Source of the DNA: Mycolicibacterium sp. TUM20985
GTDB taxonomy: Bacteria > Actinomycetota > Actinomycetes > Mycobacteriales > Mycobacteriaceae
NCBI RefSeq assembly: GCF_030295745.1
Contig: NZ_AP027291.1
Span: 1,984,001 to 2,048,000, forward strand
Direction: 5' to 3'
Length of the DNA: 64,000 bases
Part shown: piece after piece, positions 44,882 through 52,858 of the stretch
Layout of the letters: each line of letters starts with the position of its first letter
Position numbering within the stretch: the first letter of the stretch is position 1
Notes under the pieces: model-generated
Told to the model about the DNA's origin: nothing
The model's input: only the letters and a program-made list of their open reading frames with translations
The model's database searches: none
Translations under genes and position numbers: made by a program

Positions 44882-47800
44882 TCAGCCCGCGAAGGCGTCG
44901 CAGTAGGCGTCCCAGGGCCGGCCGGTACCAGGCAGGGCGTCCGGGTGGGTACCCATGACTTGCGCGAACGTGGGGTCGCCAGCGCTGCCCGCGAATTTCT
45001 TCTCGACGCTGATGGACACCGAGAAGGACAGCATGCACACCGACACCTCGACCGAGATACTGGCGCGGCCAACCGCCTTGCCCGACGCCGTCTCGTAACT
45101 GAGTTCGAGGTAGATCTCGATGGACGCGGTGATGAGACCCAGCACGTCGACTTCGCCGCGCGCCCGGAAGTAGCCCGCGAGGAGCGCGCTGGTCTTGCCT
45201 GATTCGGTGCGCAACCTGAAGTAGATGCCGGCCATCACCGACACCGAACCGCTCGCGACGCCAAAGTTCAGCTCGACCGCGGCACCGAATTCGAGAGCCG
45301 CCTCGAGTTCGCGTACCTCCTGCGGCGTGATGACGATACCGAAGAACCCGCCGCCGGCGAATAGCGAAATTGACAGGCGGAAGGGATTTTCCCGTGTGCT
45401 GAACCCGAAGCGCACGGCGATCGACTCGCCGATGAATGGCACCTCGAACGCCGCGGACAGGCTGATGTTGGTCAGCGCGAAGATACCGATCGCCACGCTG
45501 GGGATCGGCAGGTCGAACCCGGCGCGGATACCCGAGGCGCTGACGTCGAGATACGGCGGATCACTGAAGCCGTCCATCGGGATGATCGACCGCAGCGTCT
45601 CGACGAACGCCAGCGGTCCGCCGAACACGACGCCGTCGGATCTGTCGAATTCGACGTTCACGTCGGTCTTCTGGCCCGGTACCGAGGAGAATTCCAACTT
45701 GGCGAAGTGAAGCGTGACGAATGGTGTGTCACCGATCAGGCGCAGCTTGAACGGCGAGATCGCGCACGACACCAGGGCGCTTGGCTCGCCTCCCGGCGTG
45801 GTCGGCGCCTGGACGTCCACCGCGACCGTGAGCCTGCCGTTGCCCCCACCGTCCGGAACGAAGATGGAACCGCTCTTCGGCCATGGGCGTAGTTCGGCGG
45901 CCCAGTCCAGTCGGCCCCGCATGGTCTCGGGCAGGATGTCACCTGCAGCCGCGCGTGCCACCAGGTCGACGAGCGTGCCGAGTTGGATTGCGCCGGTGCC
46001 TAGTTGGTCGGTGAGCCGGTCGACGATGGTGTCGAGTACTTCCCGGTCTGCGCGCAGCGCGGCGGCTTCTCCCGCGATGGCGGGAACGACCGCCGACATG
46101 GCCGCAGTCAGCTGCCCCAGCGCGGCAATCGCGGAAGTGCGTCGCGCCTCGACCGACGGCCCGCCGGACGTGGGAGCGAGTGCTGCGAGCGCGGCCGCTC
46201 CCGCGGCGGCGGCGGTGGCGGTGGTTTGCAGTTGTGCGGCCGCTGCGCCGGCCGGAAGCTGGACCGCAAGACGTGCGCAGAGGTCCTGCAGCCGTTCGAC
46301 ATTGGTGGCGAACATGGTGGCGGCGTCGAAGCCCTGTGCCACGAATCGAGGCAGCGAGGCGACGTTCAGACCGCTCACGACGAGGTCGCCAAGGCTGACC
46401 AGGCCGAACAACTTGGCCGACGACGAGAAGAAGTTCGCGATGTCGAAGTCCGGCGCGCCCCCGCCGGAAAACAGTGCGGCGGGGGGCCCGCCGACCGGAC
46501 CCAATGCCCGCGAAAGGGCTGTGACGTTCAGCGATGGTGCCACGAACCCGCCGGACCGGTGTGACTGAGTGCCAAAGTCGAGGGCAGCCGGCGACGTCAG
46601 TTCCAAGAACACTTCGGTGGGATTCCCGGAGAACTGCGCCTCGATGTACCGGGCCGGGTACTTCACGGTGACGGGGGTGTTCGCGCTGGCCAGCATGTTC
46701 ATCGCGGGCACCACCGTGTCAGCGGTGCGAAGCTTTGGCTCCCAATGGGTTTGCGCTTGATCGGGCCGCTTGGTGAAGACCCCGATTGGCGCGCCGACGT
46801 CGAACGTCATCGATGTGGTGGCCAGGGTGGTGTCGTCGGGTTCGACCGATGGTGCGTAGGCCACCTTCTGCCCGCGTAGGTCGAAGCTGACGGGGCTCGC
46901 GTTGAATGCGTTCGACGTGGTCTGGACGGTAGCGGGGTTGGCGTTGTGGTCGTATTCGGCGAACACCAGCGGCCCGTCGAATTCGACCAGCCTGCCCACC
47001 AGGTCGACCCCGACCATCTTGAATCGGAACGCCCGTCCGTCGATGCTCGGGACGAACATGAAGCCCGCGATCGACGGCGTCCGGTCGACGGGGCCATCCA
47101 GATCGGGTGTTGACTCGGTCGCGATCTGCACCGACGTGAACGGCATCGTCAGGTCGAACGTCGGATCACCGGTGGCGCCGTAGCTACGCATCCGTTCGCG
47201 GACCACCACGTACATGCGTTGAAACAGGTACGCAATTCCCGACTTGACCTTGCGCTCGGTGACCTTCACGAGGGAGGCCCGGTGTCCGAACGGCATGAGG
47301 AAGCCCGCGTAGACGACCTTGACGAAGCCATCCCGGCCGAGCGCGGCGTGATGCACCCACTCCTCGATCGTCGTGTTGCCCCGCGGTGGGGTGGTGCTGA
47401 ACGCCGACGATAGCCAGCCGCCCATGGCGGACAGCATCAAGCGGTCGACGTGCACCGACGGTGGCACGTAGCGGCCTCCTGCCGAGTTGGCGAGCCGGAA
47501 GTTCGACGATTCGTGGACCAGCATCATCCGATCTCGACTGTTCAGCGGGCTGCGCCACCGAGGCTGATCGTCGGACTGGTCGGGGTTGGGAAACTCCGTT
47601 CCGGCGTCCGAGCCGCGCTGCGGTTGTGCGTGGAAGCCGAAGTCGGGTGTCTCGTCGAAGTCTCTCGCCCACACCGCGCGTACGGTCCGGTCGGTCCGTG
47701 GACCCTCGTCGATCCCCATGGGGGTGCGGACGCCGAACCGCGTGTGCCACAACTCGACCTGGCCGCTGACCGACTTCGCCGGCAAGGTGGCATGTGCGAA

Positions 47801-48550
47801 TCCCCCCTCGTCGTGTGGGCTCAGCTGCAGCCGGAAGGGAAGCTCGAGCGCGGTTTCGGTGGACGTTGGCGCGCGGGGGGATGGGGGACGCAGATCGACG
47901 ACCACCTGGGGTATGACGCGCCGGGCGCCGATCGCCTCTGCCGCGAGCCTGCTCAACTCGAACGATCCGAGCGCGACACTGGCGGCGGTGAGCGCTTCGG
48001 CGGCCGCGGCGTCGCCGAAGCGGGCTTGGATGACCGCGGCGGCGGCCAGAGTGCGGCCGGCGGTCTGCAGGGTCGCGGAGATGCGACGTAGTGCGTCAGC
48101 CCCGAGTGAACCTGCGATTGGTGCGAGCAGGCGGTCGGTTCGGAGGACGATCAGCCCGCCGGCGGAGTCGACCGCGTGTGGCACCACATTCAGCGGCAGG
48201 GTTCGCATCGCTGCGAGGAGTCCGGCCGGGGTGTAGGGGACGTGCTCGTCGGTGACCTTGAAGGCCAACCGCGAGCGGGCGGCGATGCGGGTGCGCACCG
48301 GTGGGAGAGTCGGTGGTTCGTTACCCAGGGGGGCGGCCGGAGTGCGTGGGAAGGGGATCCCGTCCGCCTTCTCGAAGAACGCCTCCTCGTGCAGATGCTG
48401 ACCGCTGAAGTGTGCGCACAGATAGCCATCTCGAGCGGCGTCCGTGCGCCGGAGAATTGGGCCGTTCGCTTGGTGATCGATGGAGAGATTGACGAAGGAC
48501 ATCGTGACGTCGAGCAAATCGGTGGAGCGAAATAGTCTGACCCGCGGCAA
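44882..48550 (-). CDS. Giant protein with Ala-rich helical middle and C-terminal beta repeats (about 1222 aa)
   Basis: No known catalytic motif. Residues about 1-700 are mixed beta. A hydrophobic, Ala-rich helical segment (about 737-863) follows, with AAAAGAAALAALAP and SVEARRTSAIAALGQLTAAMSAV. The last 270 residues are repeated hydrophobic strands without a membrane-helix look (VAIGIFALTNISLSAAFEVPF, IAVRFGFST, LSISLFAGGGFFGIVI, AALEFGAAVELNFGVASGSVSVMAGIYF), closing with WDAYCDAFAG. This tail recalls actinobacterial proteins annotated as DUF6603, from memory. Start uncertain: TTG 48550 includes the strand RVRLFRSTDLLDVTMSFVNL; ATG 48502 cuts it; GTG 48604 and GTG 48712 are also open. First gene of the pair with the 1478-aa protein; divergent from dgt. 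Confidence 0.7.
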   Translation of the reverse strand: MPRVRLFRSTDLLDVTMSFVNLSIDHQANGPILRRTDAARDGYLCAHFSGQHLHEEAFFEKADGIPFPRTPAAPLGNEPPTLPPVRTRIAARSRLAFKVTDEHVPYTPAGLLAAMRTLPLNVVPHAVDSAGGLIVLRTDRLLAPIAGSLGADALRRISATLQTAGRTLAAAAVIQARFGDAAAAEALTAASVALGSFELSRLAAEAIGARRVIPQVVVDLRPPSPRAPTSTETALELPFRLQLSPHDEGGFAHATLPAKSVSGQVELWHTRFGVRTPMGIDEGPRTDRTVRAVWARDFDETPDFGFHAQPQRGSDAGTEFPNPDQSDDQPRWRSPLNSRDRMMLVHESSNFRLANSAGGRYVPPSVHVDRLMLSAMGGWLSSAFSTTPPRGNTTIEEWVHHAALGRDGFVKVVYAGFLMPFGHRASLVKVTERKVKSGIAYLFQRMYVVVRERMRSYGATGDPTFDLTMPFTSVQIATESTPDLDGPVDRTPSIAGFMFVPSIDGRAFRFKMVGVDLVGRLVEFDGPLVFAEYDHNANPATVQTTSNAFNASPVSFDLRGQKVAYAPSVEPDDTTLATTSMTFDVGAPIGVFTKRPDQAQTHWEPKLRTADTVVPAMNMLASANTPVTVKYPARYIEAQFSGNPTEVFLELTSPAALDFGTQSHRSGGFVAPSLNVTALSRALGPVGGPPAALFSGGGAPDFDIANFFSSSAKLFGLVSLGDLVVSGLNVASLPRFVAQGFDAATMFATNVERLQDLCARLAVQLPAGAAAAQLQTTATAAAAGAAALAALAPTSGGPSVEARRTSAIAALGQLTAAMSAVVPAIAGEAAALRADREVLDTIVDRLTDQLGTGAIQLGTLVDLVARAAAGDILPETMRGRLDWAAELRPWPKSGSIFVPDGGGNGRLTVAVDVQAPTTPGGEPSALVSCAISPFKLRLIGDTPFVTLHFAKLEFSSVPGQKTDVNVEFDRSDGVVFGGPLAFVETLRSIIPMDGFSDPPYLDVSASGIRAGFDLPIPSVAIGIFALTNISLSAAFEVPFIGESIAVRFGFSTRENPFRLSISLFAGGGFFGIVITPQEVRELEAALEFGAAVELNFGVASGSVSVMAGIYFRLRTESGKTSALLAGYFRARGEVDVLGLITASIEIYLELSYETASGKAVGRASISVEVSVCMLSFSVSISVEKKFAGSAGDPTFAQVMGTHPDALPGTGRPWDAYCDAFAG

Positions 48551-48812
48551 ACTCTCATGAGGGCCGGTTTGACCTGCGGTGAGAAGCGTGTGCGCCAACC
48601 GCACTTGAGCAACTGACGACTGAAGAAATCTCGTTATGTCGAGTCGATCGGCACCCACGATGTCCCCCTGCGAGGTGGTGGTGGACGGGTATGTCCCGAA
48701 TTGTCGACCCACACCGACATTCGAGTTCGACTTTCAACGCATTCGCTCGATATCCACGGCTGGCCCGCTTCTCGGAGAGGCGAGCCGGACCGTCCTGGCA
48801 GACTGTGCGTCG

Positions 48813-50081
48813 GTGGCGCACTATCAGGATGTCCCAGGGGATCTCTACGACGACTTCGACCGACAACGCATGGTGGTCGAGGCGCCGAAGGGTGCTGCCC
48901 TGCCGGGGACGGACACCGAACACCGCACCGATTTCGCCAGGGACCGTGCGAGGGTCCTGCACAGCGCCGCGTTCCGTCGGCTGGCCGACAAGACGCAGGT
49001 CGTTGGGCCGCGGCAAAGCGAGACGCCCCGCACCCGGTTGACCCACTCGCTGGAGGTGGCCCAAATCGGTCGCGGGATGGCCGTGGGGCTGGGCTGCGAC
49101 CCCGACCTGGTCGACCTCGCGGGCCTGGCGCACGACATCGGCCACCCGCCCTATGGGCACAACGGGGAGCGGGCGCTCAACGAGCTGGCCGAGGACTTCG
49201 GCGGGTTCGAGGGCAACGCCCAGAACTTTCGCATCCTGACCAGAATGGAACCCAAAGTACTTGACCGACAAGGCCTCAGCGCAGGCCTGAACCTCACTCG
49301 AGCGGCGCTGGACGCGGTGACGAAGTACCCGTGGTCGCGGTCCCCGAGCAGAAGCAAGTTCGGCTTCTACGCCGACGACGCGGTGGCGGCGACCTGGGTC
49401 CGCGAGGGCACGCCCGACCGCAAACCGTGCCTGGAGGCTCAGGTGATGGACTGGGCCGACGACGTCGCGTACTCCGTGCACGACGTCGAGGACGGTGTGG
49501 TGTCGGGCCGGATCGACCTGCGCGTGCTCGCCGACGAGGACGCCGTGGCCGAGCTCGGCCGGCTCGGGGCGGCCAGCGGTATGGGCGGCGGTCTCGCTGC
49601 GGACGATCTGGTCGCCGCGGCAGAGAGATTGTCGGCGCTTCCGGTGGTCGCCGCCGTCGGCAAGTACGATGGCACCCTCGCCGCGTCGGTGGCACTGAAG
49701 ACGCTGACCAGCGAGTTCGTCGGCCGATTCGCGTCCGCCGCGATCGCCGCGACCCGCGAGCGGACCGGCCCGGGACCGTTGGTCCGCTATCGCAGTGACC
49801 TGTCGGTGCCCGCGACCGTGCGGGCCGAGGTGGTGCTGCTCAAGATCCTCGCGCTGCAGTTCATCATGTCGGATCCGCCACACCTGGATTTGCAGGCGCG
49901 GCAACGGGAGCGCATCCACGCCGTGGCCCATTTCTTGGTGGCCGGGGCGCCCGGCACGCTCGACCCCATCTTCGTCCCCGAGTTCAACGCCGCGGCCGAC
50001 GACGGCGCCCGGCTCCGCGTGATTCTCGACCAGATCGCGTCGTACACCGAGGGGCGAGTGGAGCGGCTCGGGCCGGTCTGA
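48813..50081 (+). CDS. dgt: Deoxyguanosinetriphosphate triphosphohydrolase-like protein
   Basis: A 422-residue HD-domain dNTPase that splits dNTPs to deoxynucleoside and triphosphate, helping balance dNTP pools. HD motifs: [27 protein letters not shown] (the His-Asp pair) and [16 protein letters not shown]. The frame is open to 48636, but GTG 48813 gives the expected N-terminus (YDDFDRQR close to the start) and has CAGACT 8 nt upstream, a leaderless layout. dnaG follows after 19 nt; dgt-dnaG is conserved in mycobacteria. Confidence 0.9.
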   Translation: MAHYQDVPGDLYDDFDRQRMVVEAPKGAALPGTDTEHRTDFARDRARVLHSAAFRRLADKTQVVGPRQSETPRTRLTHSLEVAQIGRGMAVGLGCDPDLVDLAGLAHDIGHPPYGHNGERALNELAEDFGGFEGNAQNFRILTRMEPKVLDRQGLSAGLNLTRAALDAVTKYPWSRSPSRSKFGFYADDAVAATWVREGTPDRKPCLEAQVMDWADDVAYSVHDVEDGVVSGRIDLRVLADEDAVAELGRLGAASGMGGGLAADDLVAAAERLSALPVVAAVGKYDGTLAASVALKTLTSEFVGRFASAAIAATRERTGPGPLVRYRSDLSVPATVRAEVVLLKILALQFIMSDPPHLDLQARQRERIHAVAHFLVAGAPGTLDPIFVPEFNAAADDGARLRVILDQIASYTEGRVERLGPV

Positions 50082-50088
50082 GCGCGCA

Positions 50089-50094
50089 TACACT
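50089..50094 (+). promoter_or_regulatory. dnaG -10 (leaderless)
   Basis: TACACT ends 6 nt before GTG 50101 with no Shine-Dalgarno, so dnaG can be transcribed independently of dgt as a leaderless mRNA. Confidence 0.5.
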
Positions 50095-50100
50095 GGGCCG

Positions 50101-52035
50101 GTGGCGGCAGCGGGCAGGAGTGATGCAACCCGGGGTGGAAGGATCCCCGACCGGGACATCGCCGCGATTCGCGAGAGCACCCGCATCGAGGACGTCGTCG
50201 GCGACTACGTGCAGTTGCGGCGCGCGGGGGCCGATTCGCTGAAGGGGTTGTGCCCATTCCACGACGAGAAGTCGCCGTCGTTCCACGTCCGTCCCAACCA
50301 CGGCCACTTCCACTGCTTCGGCTGCGGTGAGGGCGGCGACGTCTACGCCTTCCTGCAGAAGATCGAGCACGTCAGCTTCGTCGAGTCGGTCGAGATGCTC
50401 GCCGACCGCATCGGCTACACCGTCACCTACACCGGCGCATCGGCCACCAACGTCCAGCGGGACCGCGGCAGCCGCAGTCGGCTGATCGCCGCAAACGCCG
50501 CGGCGCAGGCCTTCTACGCCGAGGCGTTGCAGTCGGCCGAGGCCGCGCCCGCCCGGCAGTACCTGCTCGAACGCAACTTCGATGCCGATGCCGCCAAGCT
50601 GTTCGGCTGCGGCTTCGCGCCGTCGGGGTGGGACACGCTTACGAAACACTTGCTGCGCAAGGGTTTCGAGTTCAAGGAGCTGGAAGCCGCCGGCCTGTCG
50701 CGGGAAGGCCGTCGTGGACCGATGGACCGGTTCCACCGACGGTTGCTGTGGCCCATCCGGGTGTCCAGCGGCGAGGTAATCGGCTTCGGGGCGCGTCGGT
50801 TGTTCGACGACGACCAGATGGAGGCGAAGTACGTCAACACCCCCGAGACGGTGCTCTACAAGAAGTCGAACGTCCTCTTCGGGCTCGACCTGGCCAAGCG
50901 TGACATCGCCAAGGGGCATCAGGCCGTCGTCGTCGAGGGCTACACGGACGTGATGGCGATGCACATGGCCGGGGTGACGACGGCCGTCGCGTCGTGCGGT
51001 ACGGCATTCGGTGAGGAACACCTCTCGATGCTGCGGCGACTCATGATGGACGACAACTTCTTTCGCGGTGAGCTGATCTACGTGTTCGACGGTGACGCCG
51101 CCGGGCGCGCCGCCGCGGTCAAGGCCTTCGAGGGTGAACAGAACCTCTCCGGGCAGTCCTTCGTCGCGGTCGCGGACGAGGGGATGGATCCGTGCGACCT
51201 GCGCTTGAAGTCCGGCGACGGCGCGCTGCGCGACCTAGTGGCGCGACGAACCCCGTTGTTCGAGTTCGTGATTCGTACCGCGCTGGCCGATCACGATCTC
51301 GACAGCGCGGAGGGTCGGGTCGACGCGCTACGGCGCTGCGTGCCGATGGCCGCCAGGATCAAGGACCCGACGCTGCGCGACGAGTACGCCCGCCAGCTGG
51401 CCGGTTGGGTGGGTTGGGACGACGTCGCCCAGGTGATCGGGCGGGTGCGCGAGACCGCGAAGGCCGGCGGCGCCGCGCCCCGGCGTGACAACCGCCGGGC
51501 GGCGAGCACCGCCGCCGGACCCGCCGCCGCCGTGGCCCGGCCGGATCCGCGCGATCCGACGCTGTGGCCGCAGCGCGAGGCGCTGAAGGCGGCGCTGCAG
51601 TATCCCGCGATCGCCGGACCCGTCTTCGACACGTTGACCGTCGAGAGCTTCACCCATCCGGGCTACGCCGCGGTGCGCACGGCGATCGCCGCCGCGGGCG
51701 GCATGTCCTCCGGCGGATCGGGTGGGCAGTGGATCGACGCGGTGCGCGAGAAGACGGGGTCGGATCAGGCCGCGAACCTGGTGAACGAACTCGGGGTGGA
51801 GGCGTTCCGGGTCGACGACGACGAGCGCCTCGCCCGCTACATCGGCGGGGTGCTGGCCAGGTTGCAGGAAGTGTGGGTCGGCAGGCAGATCGCGGAGATG
51901 AAGTCCAAGCTGCAGCGCATGTCGCCGGTGGACAACGACGACGAATACAACGCGTTGTTCGGCGATCTGGTCGCCATGGAGACCTACCGCCGCAGCCTCT
52001 TGGAACGGGCGAGCGGCGACGACCTTACTGCGTGA
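50101..52035 (+). CDS. dnaG: DNA primase
   Basis: A 644-residue primase that lays RNA primers at the replication fork. N-terminal zinc finger CPFHDEKSPSFHVRPNHGHFHCFGCG, the RNA polymerase core with TOPRIM motifs VVVEGYTDVMAMH and YVFDGDAAGRAA, and a C-terminal helicase-binding domain joined by an Ala/Pro-rich linker (RRAASTAAGPAAAVARPDP). GTG 50101 is set by the -10 six bases upstream and by the normal start of the zinc domain. Confidence 0.96.
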   Translation: MAAAGRSDATRGGRIPDRDIAAIRESTRIEDVVGDYVQLRRAGADSLKGLCPFHDEKSPSFHVRPNHGHFHCFGCGEGGDVYAFLQKIEHVSFVESVEMLADRIGYTVTYTGASATNVQRDRGSRSRLIAANAAAQAFYAEALQSAEAAPARQYLLERNFDADAAKLFGCGFAPSGWDTLTKHLLRKGFEFKELEAAGLSREGRRGPMDRFHRRLLWPIRVSSGEVIGFGARRLFDDDQMEAKYVNTPETVLYKKSNVLFGLDLAKRDIAKGHQAVVVEGYTDVMAMHMAGVTTAVASCGTAFGEEHLSMLRRLMMDDNFFRGELIYVFDGDAAGRAAAVKAFEGEQNLSGQSFVAVADEGMDPCDLRLKSGDGALRDLVARRTPLFEFVIRTALADHDLDSAEGRVDALRRCVPMAARIKDPTLRDEYARQLAGWVGWDDVAQVIGRVRETAKAGGAAPRRDNRRAASTAAGPAAAVARPDPRDPTLWPQREALKAALQYPAIAGPVFDTLTVESFTHPGYAAVRTAIAAAGGMSSGGSGGQWIDAVREKTGSDQAANLVNELGVEAFRVDDDERLARYIGGVLARLQEVWVGRQIAEMKSKLQRMSPVDNDDEYNALFGDLVAMETYRRSLLERASGDDLTA

Positions 52036-52050
52036 ACCGGCCCGTCGCGC

Positions 52051-52080
52051 TATGGTGAGTTCGCTAGAAGACCAATGGAG
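52051..52080 (+). promoter_or_regulatory. Promoter -10 and ribosome binding site of the small secreted protein
   Basis: TATGGT (52051-52056) as -10 and a GGAGGGG ribosome binding site (from 52077) suit ATG 52090, giving an own promoter behind dnaG. Confidence 0.4.
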
Positions 52081-52089
52081 GGGCCCGAC

Positions 52090-52374
52090 ATGATCATTCG
52101 AGCACGCCGACTCGTCACCGCGGGAGCGCTGGCCGTAGCCGCCGTCGCCGCGCCGCTCGCCGTCGCCTTCGCCAGTACGACGAGCGACAGTGTCGACGCC
52201 GCACCCTGCCTGGCCTGGTACGGCAATAAGGAAGACGGCGTCTGCCTGGGCTACTCGAACGGCAATCCGACCAACATCGGCACTCCGTTCGGCACGTACG
52301 GCCCCAACGGGACCGGCGGCATCTCGACGGGCCCGCTGCTGCCCGGCCAGACGTGGCGACAGCCGGTCAGCTAG
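52090..52374 (+). CDS. Small secreted two-cysteine protein
   Basis: From ATG 52090, 94 residues: signal peptide (RARRLVTAGALAVAAVAAPLAVAFA) with cleavage near AFAST or VDAAP, then a mature region with one Cys pair (CLAWYGNKEDGVC) and a Gly/Asn/Thr-rich, probably flexible tail (NGNPTNIGTPFGTYGPNGTGG). Exported, disulfide-bonded, of unknown function; similar small proteins are common in mycobacteria. Convergent overlap of 4 nt with the Rv2342-like gene. Confidence 0.7.
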   Translation: MIIRARRLVTAGALAVAAVAAPLAVAFASTTSDSVDAAPCLAWYGNKEDGVCLGYSNGNPTNIGTPFGTYGPNGTGGISTGPLLPGQTWRQPVS

Positions 52375-52613
52375 CGGTTGTTCACCCCGGGTTCCCACAC
52401 CGCGGTTTGCGCGTCGATCGGCGTCAACGTTCCCACCGTCGAATCGGGTGATACCCGGTCGGCGATCTTTCGGCGTCCGGCATCCAGCACGGCCTTGGTC
52501 GCCGGGCTGCTCGTGACCGCCCGGTAGGTGCTGGCGATCTGCTCGTAACGGCGTCGGCCGGCCTTGGCGCCGAAGACGTAGCCGACGGCCATGACGGCGG
52601 CGATCCGGATCAC
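52371..52613 (-). CDS. Small YtxH-like protein (Rv2342-like)
   Basis: An 80-residue protein beginning IRIAAVMAVGYVFGAKAGRRRYEQI, the short hydrophobic helix plus GAKAGRxRYEQI signature of small mycobacterial membrane-associated proteins, then a helical part (VLDAGRRKIADRV) and a polar tail. Probably inner-membrane-associated; function unknown. GTG 52613 has GAGGGG upstream. Its place after dnaG matches Rv2342. Confidence 0.75.
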   Translation of the reverse strand: MIRIAAVMAVGYVFGAKAGRRRYEQIASTYRAVTSSPATKAVLDAGRRKIADRVSPDSTVGTLTPIDAQTAVWEPGVNNR

Positions 52614-52732
52614 GGGGCCCCTCTTCCCTCTAAGTGCATCGTCTCCATCCTGCCTCGTGTCGAGCGGTCGCGGTGGACGGAGGGGCGGTCTGGCACCCCC
52701 CGCCCGATACGAAGGTTCAGGAGCCGATGCGC

Positions 52733-52738
52733 TAAAGT
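52733..52738 (+). promoter_or_regulatory. Putative tRNA-Asn -10
   Basis: TAAAGT stands 41 nt before the tRNA. No good -35 is seen. The rest of 52614-52779 shows no gene. Confidence 0.35.
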
Positions 52739-52779
52739 CAACGCTCGGTCCGCGGGCATGTCTCGGGACCGACGAGCAG

Positions 52780-52852
52780 TCCCCTGTAGCTCAATTGGCA
52801 GAGCAGCCGACTGTTAATCGGCAGGTTCGTGGTTCGAGTCCACGCGGGGGAG
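52780..52852 (+). tRNA. tRNA-Asn (anticodon GTT)
   Basis: A 73-nt cloverleaf. Acceptor TCCCCTG pairs with CGGGGGA (52845-52851) and the discriminator is G. The D-arm contains AGCTCAATTGGCAGAGC. The anticodon stem GCCGA/TCGGC carries loop CTGTTAA with anticodon GTT. The T-arm is CGTGG-TTCGAGT-CCACG. CCA is not encoded. The 3' end is only 6 bp from the stop codon of the convergent acyl-CoA dehydrogenase gene. Confidence 0.97.
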
Positions 52853-52858
52853 CTTTCA

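Noticed and set aside
39196..48550. Locus as a contractile injection system or prophage
   Set aside because: No sheath, tube, baseplate, ATPase, integrase, portal or terminase genes; only three proteins.
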